Of a DNA stretch of 64,000 bases, positions 38,592-49,917 are shown piece by piece. The translations under genes were made by a program, and so were the position numbers. This DNA is from Knufia peltigerae (Eukaryota > Ascomycota > Eurotiomycetes > Chaetothyriales > Trichomeriaceae), in the NCBI GenBank assembly GCA_030247855.1, contig JAPDRN010000123.1, forward strand, positions 31,785 through 95,784, written 5' to 3'. The notes under the pieces are model-generated. The model was given only the letters and a program-made list of their open reading frames with translations. It was not told the origin of the DNA and did no database searches. How positions within the stretch are numbered: position 1 is the first letter of the stretch; each line of letters opens with the position of its first letter.

Positions 38592-40762
38592 TCACGCAGC
38601 CTTTTCGCCCGACTCTTCACGTGTATCGGGAGAGGGAGACGCAGGAACGTAGTCGTCGGTGTCGAAATGGTAGAGTCGAGGCTCGACGAGACCCTTGCGG
38701 CGCAGCACGTTCTTCTTGAACCAGTACGGCGCGACCTGGGAGATTTGGTAGTGCTGGTGGGTGCGGGTGGGCACGGCAAAGACGTAATCCAGTTCCTCGA
38801 GGGAGCGCTGCTTCGTCTCGGGCAGCCACAGAAAGATCATGACGAAGGCGATGGCGTTGAGGCCGGCGTAGAAGCCGAACGCGCCCTGGGGGGTCATGGC
38901 CTGGAGCATGCGAGGGAAGGTCAGGGACAGGACCGAGGCCCAGAAGTTGTTGGTCGCCACGGCCCAGGACATGCCTATCTCACGGTGGGACAGGGGGAAA
39001 ACCTCGGCCGAGTAGGTAAAGGGGACGGGGCCCTCGCCGGGAGAGTAGAAGATGTCGAAAAGATAGATGAACAGCGCGATGAAGCCCAGATGGGCGTTGC
39101 TGCTCTCGGGGATCCAGAAACAGAACCCCGCCGCCAGGAGCGTCCAGCACATGTTGGGGAAAGTGAAGAGGAGCAACGTCCTCCTTCCGAACGTGTCGAT
39201 CGTCCACACGGCAGGCCAGGCGAAGAGGAAGTTTATCAGACCGAACCCCCAGGAGGCCAAGAGACTGCCGGTGTAGCTGGCCCCGGCGTTCGAAAACACC
39301 GTCGACGAGTAAAAGGCGATGATGTTGATGCCGCACATCTGTTGCGCAATCATGACAACGCCGGAGGCCTGAGTGGCACGGCGGATACGTGGAATGGTGA
39401 AGAGCTCCACGAAGCGGGTGAAGAAGTTGCCGTGGGTGGCGGCGGCCGATTCTTCAATCAGAATGTCTTCCTGGATCAATTGCGCGTGGATGTAGTAGAG
39501 ATCGCGTGCCGCTTGGAGAGGGCTCCTTCGGAGACGGAGAAGAGACCGGTACGCTTTGGCGTGCATTCCCTTTTTCATGAGCCAACGAGGAGACTGTTGT
39601 ACGACGTGTTAGATTGATGTCGGGACACCGAAACAGCTCCCTACACATACGGTGTCGGGGGAAGAAAAGTCACACTCACCTCAGGACAGAAGAAGATACC
39701 AATGACCAGCGGTACGGCTGGAATGAAGGCCGAACCGAGCTGGAGACGCCAGGCGATATGGCCCGTGTCTTTGATGGCCAAATTCGCGCACGTTCCGAGA
39801 AAAATACCAAAGGCCGTCCAAAGTTGCCAGGACATGACCAAGCCACCACGGATATTTGTGGGCGCATTCTCGGCGGAGAAGACAGGCACAGTGACTTCCT
39901 TTAGACCCATGCCGATACCGAGTAGAATACGGCACGCGACAAGTTGGCCCCAATGCTGGATGAAAGCTGAGCCGATAGGAGACAGCAAGGAGAAAATAGC
40001 ACCCAGGAAGATAGTACCACGACGGCCGAGAATATCGTTGACAGGATCAGAGATCCATCCAGCGCTGCATGCAGGTTAGCGACGTCTAGACAAAGCGGCA
40101 AAGGTAGTAAGAGAGCTCACAAAAAGGCAATGGCAATGTATGGACAAGAGTTGATGAAGCCGATCAGCCAGGAGTTGTCTTCACATGTTCCCTTGGCTTC
40201 ACAGACGGGGCCTGAGTCAGGAATGCCCATGTCGGCAGGGAATTCGAGGTTGGCAGCGTTGGAACCAGTTTGATCCCATCCTTGAATTGCAGCAGCAATC
40301 GAGTTGAGGATGATGGTGTAGTAGAGGATCCTCGGGTGTCGCCAGCGATGGGTGACTTCCTCACGCAAGAACTGGCGTTCCGTTTCGTCAATCTCGGGGA
40401 TGGTTTCGAACTGGTGAGGGCTCTGGGCCAAGAGGGCGCCTTTGCGAAGCAAGGGAAGAATGTCGCTCAAGTCGTTCTCGGCGGCATAGTTTTCGACATC
40501 TTGTAGCAGCTGTTCGCGTGGGATGCCCACGAGAGGGTTTCGGACTCTGTGAGGGACCAGTCAGTGAAGTGTCCAGGGTTGAGGTACTGTAGAAACGGGA
40601 ACATTAATAAGAGGTTCAGGGTAAAGCTCACTCTCCGGATGTGTTGTTGGTCAACTCGGCGACACTTTGCTTGCGCTTCGACTCATCGGTATAGAGGACA
40701 CTAGGTCGTCTAGTCTCATGATGGGTCTCATGCTGAATGTTGTCGTCTTTGTGGTCCGCCAT
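38592..40762 (-). CDS. MFS sugar/polyol porter, myo-inositol-transporter-like (647 aa)
   Basis: Four exons, complement(38592..39593, 39680..40064, 40121..40546, 40632..40762). Introns of 86, 56 and 85 bp fit in phase. A long cytosolic N-terminus of about 140 residues precedes 12 hydrophobic helices. Sugar-porter signatures are present: GWISDPVNDILGRRG after helix 2, the GIGMGLKEVTVPVFSAE loop of helix 4, PESPRWLMKKG before the central loop, DTFGRRTLLL after helix 8 and PETKQRSLEELDYVF after helix 12. The extended N- and C-terminal tails and the AENAPTNIRGGLVMSWQ segment recall fungal proteins annotated as myo-inositol or polyol transporters. The substrate is not certain. It lies in the plasma membrane, proton-driven by family. 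Confidence 0.93.
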
Positions 40763-43094
40763 GGCTGTTTTGTTGTGTGCAATTCCGGAAACGAGAGAGA
40801 GGAGAAGGGAAAAAGGAAGGGGATGTTTGGCTGTGCGGTTCTAATGAAGGTTGGACAAGAGAAGCCGGTGAGAGGGGCATGAGCAACCAACGGAGGTGAG
40901 ACGAACCAGGGCACGCGAGGTCTTTTGAAGCAAGGACGCGCGATCTTGGGAATGCGACCAAGGTTGCCGCCATGGCCAAGGGGGAGCTAACTGTAGGCGC
41001 AGGTTCAGGTTGGGATGGACGAGCTGCTTGTGGGAAACTCGAATCCTTGGGCCTTGCACTTCTGAAAGGCGGATGGTGGTGGCGTCGAAGGTACTCCGTA
41101 ACCAAGGGCTAATCAATCCTCCCGACACAAGAGCCCCGTCGATGAAGCCATGATACCTTGTGGCTGGCCTCGCTTTGCAGGTAGATGAGGGGGAAGGGAA
41201 CGTTGAGTAACGCTGATGGGCTCAACGCTGTTGGCTTGAGCTTCCCCCGTTGTGGTCGTTCGAGGACCAGGGTAGGGGGGGTGTTCAATTGGGACTTGCC
41301 GCAATCACACGACGCTTCGACCAGGATCAGGAGCTTTACGGGCTACAAAAGGAGGCGGTTTGCTGCACAACGGGCTGTCAGAAGTCCGAGAAAGGCCTTG
41401 CCAGAGGTGGATAAGGCAGAAGTTTTGGATCGACTCTTGGGCAAATTGGGACGATGGACAGAAAAGCTGAGTGAAGTTTAGCGCAAATCCCCCGCCATCG
41501 GCGTCAGTGGCGTTGTTTAACCATGTCAAGGCGTCTCTGTTCCGTTCCCTACTGGGTGGTCGTGCTGATTGATTGATTGATTATAACCGATCTTTGCCGG
41601 TGGGAAATGAGGATGAGGAGGATGGGAAGGATCAGAGTCTGATCACTCGTAGTTTGATGGTCAGGAAATCTGTAGAACAACCCGACATCAGACTGGAATC
41701 CTCACCAAGGGAGATTTGTACAGTATAGGGATACGTATACAGCACAATGAAGACTTCCCTAAAGGACGCTTTGCCAAAGCTTGGAAGTGCTTAGAGGTAC
41801 GTACTGTAAACGCAAATTTGGTGGAGTGTCTGTAACTACCGGGGGATTTGCAGCTAAAAGGATCCGCTCCGTGGGTCTCTTTCTACCTATTGTACGGAGT
41901 ACAATAACAATACTCCGTACAATAAGGTCACTTCTTTAGCCCCAATACTACGAATTACTCCCTAAACAGTGCTTGTTGGTACCTATGTAAGCTTGACCCT
42001 CAACGCCAGAAGTCGACTCCTAGGGAAGCTTTTCTTCTGTTGTACTGTATGGAGTACTGTAGTAGTACAATAGTAGTAGCTTATGGGGCAAATACCGCGG
42101 CCATCTACTCCGTACGCCCTGCCACTATCCCCCTCCGTGATACTGGTGATTGAATGCGGTCCAATACGAGAATTGGGTCAAATTAGGCGTCCAGCCAAGT
42201 CAGCCTAATCGTTATTACTTTGTACCAAGGCTGACTCTGGTCCAGAACAAGACCTACTGCACTGTACTGTACTGTACTGTAGGGAGTGCTCGTGCTACTC
42301 ATTCTCCGCAGAACCACCACATTATTTCCCCGTGTTTCTGTGTCTCTCGATACCCGAGTATCTTAGTCTTTCTCCATCCGGACTACGGGACGACAGTACG
42401 TTTGACATGATCTTGATGACTGTACTGTTTCCCGCGTGCATGATGGGCCATCAGCTGATCAAAACTCATGATACTAAGTCTATTACTCTTGCTGGGGCTG
42501 CGTGTTGCGTGCCCACTCGCGTCCCTCCAACAGCCTCGTCTCGAGCTGCCCCCTGCCCCCCCCCAGTGCCCAGTCCATTCTCGAAACAGGGCACTCTATC
42601 CGAATCTGCAGGCGGGATGTAACTGTTTGTTTCCCTTCCCCCCTCCTCATCAGCATGTCAACCATCTTTTTCTTTCTTTCAGAAGCATTGGGCAAACAAT
42701 GTTCTGCCTTGGTGTATCTTGATTCTGCCGACCTAGCCGATGCAAAGAAACCTCAACCGATTTAAAACAAGTGATACCTGAGGCATTTAATACCCACACG
42801 CGCACACACGCACAAACACCCCCCCCCCTTCGGGCTTGATGGTTGCGTGCCTGCCATGAGGGATAGGTGCCTACGTAAAACACGTGCAAGAGATAGGTAG
42901 AAGAGTGTTCCTATCTCGTGAGGGTCTCCTACTGGCGGATGAGTGACTGACTCATCCAAGTCCTGTCCAGTACGTGCCTGTTCATGTCTGCAAACCTCAA
43001 GACGTACTTCGGTGGAAAGCAAAAAATGTCCCAGACATTGCAACCGTTTTTGTTCTCTCTTAGCCCTGCAATGGCTATTTAGCTCTATTATGCC
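40763..43094. other. Long intergenic region with hairpins and short tandem repeats
   Basis: About 2.3 kb lies upstream of the sugar porter and downstream of the transketolase-family gene. It has TACGGAGTA-type nonamers at 41092, 41893, 41911 and 42106. A (CTGTA)-like pentamer repeat lies near 42259-42282, with CA-rich and C-run tracts at 42797-42830. Several 60-100 codon frames lack any family feature. I see no gene. Confidence 0.55.
41890..41923. repeat. 13-bp perfect inverted repeat built from TACGGAGTA
   Basis: The forward nonamer at 41893-41901 and its reverse complement at 41911-41919, each with matching TTG/CAA flanks, form a hairpin with a stem of about 13 bp and a 9-base loop (CAATAACAA). 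It is intergenic and may be a transcription-stop or protein-binding site, or a remnant of a miniature inverted-repeat element. Confidence 0.6.
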
Positions 43095-45017
43095 TTACTT
43101 CCCTGCCACCTTCCGAATAGCTGCCACGATGTCATCGGGACCGAGACCCTGCTCGTTGACTTGCTCGTATAAACCGCCACCGCCTTCCTTACGCGCTCCC
43201 ATGGACAGATACTTGGGAGTGAGGTTACGTTCCAACAAATGAGTGCCCATTCGAGACCCCAGACCGGTCTTTTGGGCGATGGATTCCACCACGAGCACAA
43301 ATCCAGACGACCCGTAGATCTTGATCGAATCCTCGTCGACGGTATTGAGGGTCGGTTTATTGACAAGACCGACATCCAGACCGTCTTCTCGGAGTCGCTC
43401 GACGGCGTCCAGAGAGCGGTACAGCATGTCTCCGTAGGTGACGACGTACCCAGCAGATCCCTTGCGGATGAATTCGTCCTTGCCTGGAACAAAATCATAG
43501 CCTTCACCGTACAGCGGGTCCTCGGTACCTTCTTTGTAGATGAGAGGCACCTTGGAGCGAGTTGAAAAGATAAATCTTAGACCCTTTTGGAAAAAGACCT
43601 TTTGTACAACCGCCTTCATTTGCTCGGCATCGGCAGGGAAATAGAGTGTGGTGGTCTCGGCGTCCATGAGACCGTTGTCGGCGAAGAAGTGATTCAGGCC
43701 GAAATGGCAAGTATTGTCTGCTATCTCGTCGACTCCGCTGTGGGAAAAGTGTGACAGAACCGAACACTCATTCAAACGAGCCATGGTAATCTCGGAGATG
43801 ATCATCTCGAGGAAAGCTGAAAAGGTTGAGAAGACGCCTTGGATCGAGCCGTCACTTTTAAATCCGAAGCCAGCGGCCGCTGAGAAGTTTCCACGCTCCA
43901 TGACTCCAGAGGGGATGAAAACCTCGGGATGCTTTTGATGAATGGCTTTCAGGCCTGTGGAGCCTTCCAAATCCGAATCAATCACCATGACCCGGCGAGC
44001 AGCTTCTTCTTTGCTCAAAGCATCAAGAACCATATTGACTGCCTCGCCAAATACCATACGGTTGGCAATTTTGTCCTTTGAGGACCCTCGATACTTCCAA
44101 GGATTGCTTCTAGGTTTGATGTCGTCGTAGAATGAGAGTTGCTCCTTGCTGTAGCCTCTGCTAGTAAGATACTTGCGGGCCGTCTCAACGGGGATGACAT
44201 CGTGCGCCTTGACTGAACCCTCCAGGCCCTCGATGTGTGGAGCCATGTTCCGGTCGACGATCAGAGCAGCAGGACCATTATGGGTCAGCACTTCGCATAC
44301 CTTTGGGTAAAGCGAATCGAGGTCTTCTCCGTTGGCACGAACAACGTGCAAGCCATGTCCAGCCAAGGTTCGACCGATCTCATAGCCTTTCAGGTATTCG
44401 GAAGGCTTTGCGGCGATTGTAACGTCATTGTTGTCGACAAACACCTTTACGTTGAGTCTTCGAGCCACGGCGATGCGAGCAGCTTCGGCGTCATTTCCCT
44501 CCTGTTGAGAGCCATCGGAGCCAAGAAGTAGTACGGTCTTGTCCTTGTTCTTCATGGCGATGCCGTTGGCCATAGCCCACATGTGGCCGAGGCGACCGGA
44601 ACTGAACTTGATCCCCGGGGTCAAGCCTAACTCTGGGTGTCCCGGAAGCTTAGATCCTGCTTCGCGGTAGTCTAGTAGATGGTCAGGATCGATGTCCCCG
44701 TTGAGGGCTGCAAGAAGGTATTGAGTCGCTACACGGTGGCCTGCTTCGTCGAAGAGAGCATCGACGAAGTTGTCTGGGCTGCCATTTATCATAGCGAGTA
44801 GGGTGCACACTTCAGGGGCGGTGTCGAATGGTCCCCCGGTGTGACCGGCCACTCCACGCGCTGCTCCCGTGGCTGTGAAAGCGACAATGGCATCGCGAAA
44901 GATGCCAATGTTATGCTGGAGATCCTGCTTCTCCTGGGGACTGAGTTGGTTATTTCGAGGATTGAATGACAGCCTCTTGAACCTGGAGAGGTCGACAGGT
45001 AGTTTAGCGTTGACCAT
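43095..45017 (-). CDS. Transketolase-family thiamine-diphosphate enzyme (640 aa)
   Basis: Intronless. The N-terminal ThDP domain has GHTGGPFDTAPEV, the GHMWAMANG stretch and the ThDP/Mg motif GSDGSQQEGNDAEAARIA...VDNND (a GDG-type motif with Ser between). The pyrimidine domain starts near 330, with a catalytic-glutamate-like GVMERGNFSAAAGFG near 390. The C-terminal transketolase domain ends the protein. Transketolases move two-carbon ketol units between sugar phosphates. The sequence is shorter than the classical fungal Tkl1 (about 685 aa), and I do not see the usual fungal signature stretches, so it may be a specialised paralogue. Dihydroxyacetone synthase or another ThDP ketolase is possible. 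It is divergent from a methyltransferase gene. Confidence 0.85.
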   Translation of the reverse strand: MVNAKLPVDLSRFKRLSFNPRNNQLSPQEKQDLQHNIGIFRDAIVAFTATGAARGVAGHTGGPFDTAPEVCTLLAMINGSPDNFVDALFDEAGHRVATQYLLAALNGDIDPDHLLDYREAGSKLPGHPELGLTPGIKFSSGRLGHMWAMANGIAMKNKDKTVLLLGSDGSQQEGNDAEAARIAVARRLNVKVFVDNNDVTIAAKPSEYLKGYEIGRTLAGHGLHVVRANGEDLDSLYPKVCEVLTHNGPAALIVDRNMAPHIEGLEGSVKAHDVIPVETARKYLTSRGYSKEQLSFYDDIKPRSNPWKYRGSSKDKIANRMVFGEAVNMVLDALSKEEAARRVMVIDSDLEGSTGLKAIHQKHPEVFIPSGVMERGNFSAAAGFGFKSDGSIQGVFSTFSAFLEMIISEITMARLNECSVLSHFSHSGVDEIADNTCHFGLNHFFADNGLMDAETTTLYFPADAEQMKAVVQKVFFQKGLRFIFSTRSKVPLIYKEGTEDPLYGEGYDFVPGKDEFIRKGSAGYVVTYGDMLYRSLDAVERLREDGLDVGLVNKPTLNTVDEDSIKIYGSSGFVLVVESIAQKTGLGSRMGTHLLERNLTPKYLSMGARKEGGGGLYEQVNEQGLGPDDIVAAIRKVAGK

Positions 45018-45486
45018 ATTGATATGTCTTCAGGGGGAAGATGGGTAGTGATGGAAGTGAGGAGTGAAATGAGGACACGGCATCAAAACGCTGTCTTGAA
45101 AGAATTTAAAGCAGATGGTGTGATGTATGATGTACTCGTAAGTGCCTTACCCACCTTGAGAGGTTGCTGAGTCAAGATCAAGATGAAAGTAGATAACGCC
45201 CGTGAACAAGAGAAACGTCATTCGTTCCATCGTGGATACCGCTGCTGATTGATTCCGTAGCATTCAGGGTCTCCAGTTTCCGCGCAGTAGAATTGTACAG
45301 TTCCACTAATATATACGATACGGACTTTCACATGCGTTTACTTCGTGTTGCCCACAGTTTTTCGTCATTTATCACTCTCCACCTCTTGTAGATATTCATG
45401 CAACATGACCAGACTTTGGCTCCGTACCTTTTTAAATAGCATTGATTGAATGCCACTTGGACGCCCTACCAAACAAAAAAACAGCA
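45018..45486. other. Divergent promoter region
   Basis: This 469 bp lies between the transketolase-family gene (minus) and the methyltransferase gene (plus). It is AT-rich, with a TTTTTAAATA element near 45430 about 55 bp before the methyltransferase start. No gene is seen. Confidence 0.5.
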
Positions 45487-46197
45487 ATGTCCACGCCTGG
45501 TGCGCGCGCAGGTCTGGAGACCTTCGACGACCTTAACATCCAGTACGAAAATGCTTATCGCGACAACGACTTCAAGGTGGCATGCGTGAGGAAGGCCATA
45601 TCACTCGTCGTGCCGGACTGTCGCGTGCTAGATGTGGGTTGCGGCACCGGTGTCCCAGTATCTCAAATGCTGGCCGAAGCCGGTCTCGAGGTCGTCGGCT
45701 TCGACATCTCGCCCAAGATGATCGAGTTCGCTAGCACACGTGTCAGGGGCTCATTCAGTGTCTCTGACATGCTCGAATATCAACCTCATGGCAGATTTGC
45801 CGCCGTCTTCATCATATTTGCACAGTTGCAGTTGTCGTATGCCGATTTTCATGCCGCAGCCTATAAATTCGCGCGAACCTTGTTGCCTGGTGGGATCATT
45901 GCTATCGGCCAGATGCCGGCAGACAAGTATGTGAAGAATCGTTCGGACTACGACGAGACTGGTACCTTCGTGGAGGATTATGATGCACCTTTCATGGGTG
46001 AGCCGATACCGACATTCATGTTCAGTGCACAGGGCAAGCGGGACTTCTTGACATCGATGGGCCTGGAGGTCGTCAGTGAGACTATTGACATGTTTCAGCC
46101 GAACAACCCGAAATGTGTTCCGGAAGAGCAGCAGTATATAATTGCCAAGAGGACGAGTGATGCACCACTCGAGCCGCCAAAACCGTTGCCCAAGTAG
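45487..46197 (+). CDS. Class I SAM-dependent methyltransferase (236 aa)
   Basis: Intronless; ATG at 45487 in AGCAATGT context, the first methionine in frame. Rossmann-fold methyltransferase with motif I LDVGCGTGVPVS (about residue 48), the acidic motif II end VVGFDISPKMI and motif III around LLPGGIIAIGQMP. Length is normal for a minimal type-11/25 methyltransferase. The substrate is unknown. The C-terminal Pro-rich tail (PLEPPKPLPK) is unstructured. It is divergent from the transketolase-family gene and convergent, with 144 bp between stops, with a membrane glycoprotein gene. Confidence 0.88.
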   Translation: MSTPGARAGLETFDDLNIQYENAYRDNDFKVACVRKAISLVVPDCRVLDVGCGTGVPVSQMLAEAGLEVVGFDISPKMIEFASTRVRGSFSVSDMLEYQPHGRFAAVFIIFAQLQLSYADFHAAAYKFARTLLPGGIIAIGQMPADKYVKNRSDYDETGTFVEDYDAPFMGEPIPTFMFSAQGKRDFLTSMGLEVVSETIDMFQPNNPKCVPEEQQYIIAKRTSDAPLEPPKPLPK

Positions 46198-46341
46198 ATT
46201 ATGAAGACTATCGACATCGCATGTATTTTCTTCTCTCAGCCGCAGTGATTGTGTCATCTTTTTCGAAAAAGCACCATAAACCGCACCATTGCCTCGGTAT
46301 TGAACAGCTGAACCTTTCACACGAACACACACTTCGTCACA

Positions 46342-48699
46342 TCATTCGCAACGTGAGGGTTCATGATCAATTCCTTTCGAGATGTGCTTAATCTTCACTG
46401 GCTGAAACTGTTGTGAGGGACCAGGAGCGTACTGAACTGCCCCGTGTTCCTTTGCAATGTCGAGTTTCTCATCACCAAATTCGCGAACGAACGTCTTAGT
46501 GTCCATAATCTTGGCTTGTGACCCAGTGCTATCCTTCTTATAGCGCTCCAATACCACTGCTCGGCCGACACTCGTCTGCTGGAGCAATGATTTAAGTGAA
46601 TGGAATGTCGTTCTTCGTGTGATGCACATTATTATCGCCATAATGAGGGCGCAAACGTACATTGTCAGAACTGCGATCGCCAAGGCGGCATAACGGAGGT
46701 GATATCGAGTCACGACGCTGTAGGCGAGGACCTCGACAGTGGCTGTATCTGGAACATCCTGCGCCTGGCGGTCAAGGTATGTTGTCGTGCTGCTGAATTT
46801 GGAATTGAGCTGGTTTCTGGAGGAGGTGATGTAATTCGCGGTAATGTCGGTCCAGATCAATCCTAGCATCTTCTCGATGCCCTTCTCACTGTCTCAGAAT
46901 TTTAGCGTGTTTCTTTAATGCCGTGGTGGAGAGGCTTACGTCTTCGAGAGTTCTTGCCACTTCCGCTTCAAAGGTAAAGAGAATGATCCCGAGAAATCCG
47001 GGACCTGTGTATTCAAGTCGCCGAAGACATTGTAGAGCATCGCGAGGACGTTGATTGGAGCCGCACATCCCAGCGAGTCGGAAGAAAGTAGACCGCTCAC
47101 CTGCAACGCGGCAGACCCAGCAGGGAGATATATGTGATCTCGACGCATCGTCCAGAGGGCTGGGTCATGCTCGTGTTCATCGCCGACGAGCCCCCATATT
47201 GGTTGAATATCAGACAAATTCCAGCCTTCCGTTTTCTCGATCGCCCAGAGGGGAGTTGTCACATTCGTTTCGTATGTTTGAGGCTTTGCGGCTTGCACCT
47301 TCAAGTCGTCCAGTGACGTCCCATTCGTGAAAAACGTAACGTTCATGATGAATGCTCTTATCGATGTTGAGCAAGAGTACATAGGTGCACTGTAATTTGT
47401 CCCTGGATCAAATCGTCCACCAGAGTTAGTAGCGTCGGTATTATAGAATGCACCAAGTACTGCTCCGCCCTGGTTCGCAATGTGAGAAATGTTCGCGTGA
47501 TCTTGACCTCCATATCCTTGAGTAGTAAGACCTAGAGCTACAGTGTGAGACGCAAGAGGGAGTTATATGAATGACTGGAGACCACGTACCGATATTCTCA
47601 ATGAGAGACGAGTTTTGACGGGGATCTGTGTCCATCAACGTGCCAGGGATACCGCTATCAAACGTGCCTGTGCTCACCACCCCAGGCTGATAGTAGGCAC
47701 TAGGAAGGAGAAATCTTCTGCCAACAAAGCTAGGATGGGCTTCGGAGACGTTCAGTTGGGCACCAAGGTTGAAATTGGTCAGTACTGCTCCTTTGTGAGC
47801 TCGTCCATACAGCTGTGGTACCAACTGTGTCTGATTGAGGTCGATATAGGGATAGCCCACTTGCATATGGACAATCCCCCCTTGATCAACGAGATACACC
47901 TCGTCACTGAGGGAACCACCTTGAGATGGGATCTTGAACTCAACAGACAAGTTATTGCTTACACACACAGATTCAGGTTCCAGCCACAAAAGATTTTCGC
48001 TCCATTCTGCACCAGAGTGCGCGTCAAGTGGGATGGTATGATTCCTGAATCCGAGACCGCCATTTATCATATCCGCAACAATTCCATCTCTTACCACAAG
48101 ATCGTTGGCTAGCACGAGCATGTCGCCATATTGCATATCTCCTACACATCGCTTCTCATATAGATCAATTCTAGGTTCAACGGCAGTGGAATTTAGGAGC
48201 ACGCTGTTCTGTTTCTTCTCATCACTCGCCAGAGTGTACGACCTGTACTCGAGATCGAAAGGGGTGGCCACGGTAGATCGATCGCCATTGCGTCCACTTG
48301 AAAAGATGGCGCTAAGGTTGTTTGGTACCACAGAGCTTATGTACGCATCGTCAGAATCCCAGTTGATGTACGAGCCTGAGATGTTTTGAGTCATGTAGAA
48401 ACCATGGTTCTGACCTGGACAGGACATCCACGTCCACCAGCCGCACATGCGGCTGGTATTGTAATCGTCTCTGGACAATGTTGCTTGTCCGAAAGGAGAC
48501 GTGTCCTGTGCCGATGCAAACGCATCGGATTGTATCGACGTCGCGGTAATTCTAGAGTAGAGCCCGAGGGGAGTGACAACCGCCGCGGTCGCTAGAAGGA
48601 GGAGACCAATGGTAGAAAGTGTCGAGATGACGACCACTCTTTTGCTGACTTTTGATGTCGCGGCCCCGTCAGTTTTCAATATCGTTGGCCACCAGGAAC
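46342..48699 (-). CDS. Fungal membrane glycoprotein with large extracellular domain (at least 748 aa; 5' exons uncertain)
   Basis: Recognised exons: complement(46342..46888, 46940..47531, 47590..about 48699). The 51- and 58-bp introns fit in phase. The protein reads SWWPTILKTD..., a transmembrane helix (VVVISTLSTIGLLLLATAAVV), then an ectodomain of about 550 residues with many N-glycosylation sites and paired cysteines. Family-like stretches are MCGWWTWMSCPG, GGLGFRNHTIPLDA and WSENLLWLEPESVCVSNNLS. A second transmembrane helix follows (LAIAVLTMYVCALIMAIIM), then a cytosolic tail of about 90 residues. This layout matches a common uncharacterised fungal family whose members have extra N-terminal helices. 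Short candidate exons upstream (about 48800-49105, including MMRLSVGQVAGVINVGVVF) probably belong here, but I could not join them with confidence. No enzymatic domain is seen. Confidence 0.75.
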
Positions 48700-49917
48700 C
48701 TGAGTTACCAGTCTCAGTTTTCGACGCAATTCCAGGCCAAGAGAGTGCATTTACCGTTTATGAAACGCCCAGTAACTGACCTGCGCACCTTTAGTGGGTT
48801 ACCATGCCAGAGGACGTATGCTCACCAAGTTATCGCGTTGCTAGATTCTGAGACAAGTCCTGCTAAAATGTATACCAGGAGTAACGGGAAAGTGAGTTGT
48901 ACTAGATCATCAGTGCCAGAGCCCCTGAGCCGTAAGAGACTTACAGAACACGACTCCCACGTTGATGACGCCTGCGACTTGCCCAACGCTCAGTCTCATC
49001 ATGAACATGAGTTTGTTGTTGCGAAAGTTGCCAAACGAAGCCCACGCAGGCTGTATCGGGAGGCGACCGAACTCAAGTCTATATTTTCCAGGGTTAGCAT
49101 TCATCCAAAAGGGGCATGCAGGCCAACCGCTCTCAAGGCTCGTAGAGCGCCGTTGGCCTCATCTTGGCACGGTGGAGTTGTGCAGACAACTCTCGATGAT
49201 TCGCTTGGAGACCGAATACGATGTACCGGTACTCCGTAGCAATAGCAAGATGGTCTAGAGATGTTTCAGTCGATGCCACTGGACCAGGGTGAATAATTAG
49301 AAGGCTAAGGCTTGTGCGAGCAACTCGGCAAAGCGTCTACCACAGAATCAGGGACCGTCAGATGGCTGCTGCTGCTCGAGAAGATTCCTGTTTAGGACAC
49401 GATCGCGTGATACATGAAGAAGAGTGTCCTTCACAGAGGATAAACAGGAAAGTCCGACAAGAAACGGTGCCTGACCCGAGTCAATTCAGGACACACACCA
49501 ATCTACCCAAATGTAGCGTCGCTTTGCTATGTCAAATTCAGGCCAGTAACTCAACGGGGTAAATGCCTGATGGCGGGGGCGGCTACTTGGCAAAGATCTC
49601 AATACTTCGTATCCGTATCCAGCCTTCGGACTGGACGAAATCGCCGCTTCAGAAGTGTATTTGGGCGATATTTCGTAGCTGCTTCAAGGATCGACCATGC
49701 AGGGGCTCCTGAGGCTCTGCCGTCGGTAAATTGCTCGTTGGGTGACATTACACAGGAAAGATTCTCTTCTCGGCGCGCGTTTGAGACAAAACTGATTAGC
49801 AACATTGTTTCTCTGTAGAGTCATTTGGTAGATTGCTCCCATTCCCAAGCTGTCCACTATCCGAATGTGTATGATACTTGTCCCTTTAGCATTTTTGAAG
49901 ATCCAGACTCGACGCTC
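48700..49917. other. Likely 5' exons and promoter of the membrane glycoprotein gene
   Basis: On the minus strand, a hydrophobic open stretch at about 48950-49090 ends at a GTAAGT donor. A short piece at about 48830-48870 lies between TTTTAG and GTGAGC. Both look like small exons of the downstream gene, but phases could not be reconciled. One TACGGAGTA copy (reverse) is at 49230-49238. The remainder, up to the secreted protein start at 49918, shows nothing clear. Confidence 0.4.

Noticed and set aside
38439..39617. Plus-strand open frame of 392 codons
   Set aside because: It is exactly antisense to the last exon of the sugar porter, is rich in Gly/Arg/Glu from GC-rich third positions, and has no family motif.
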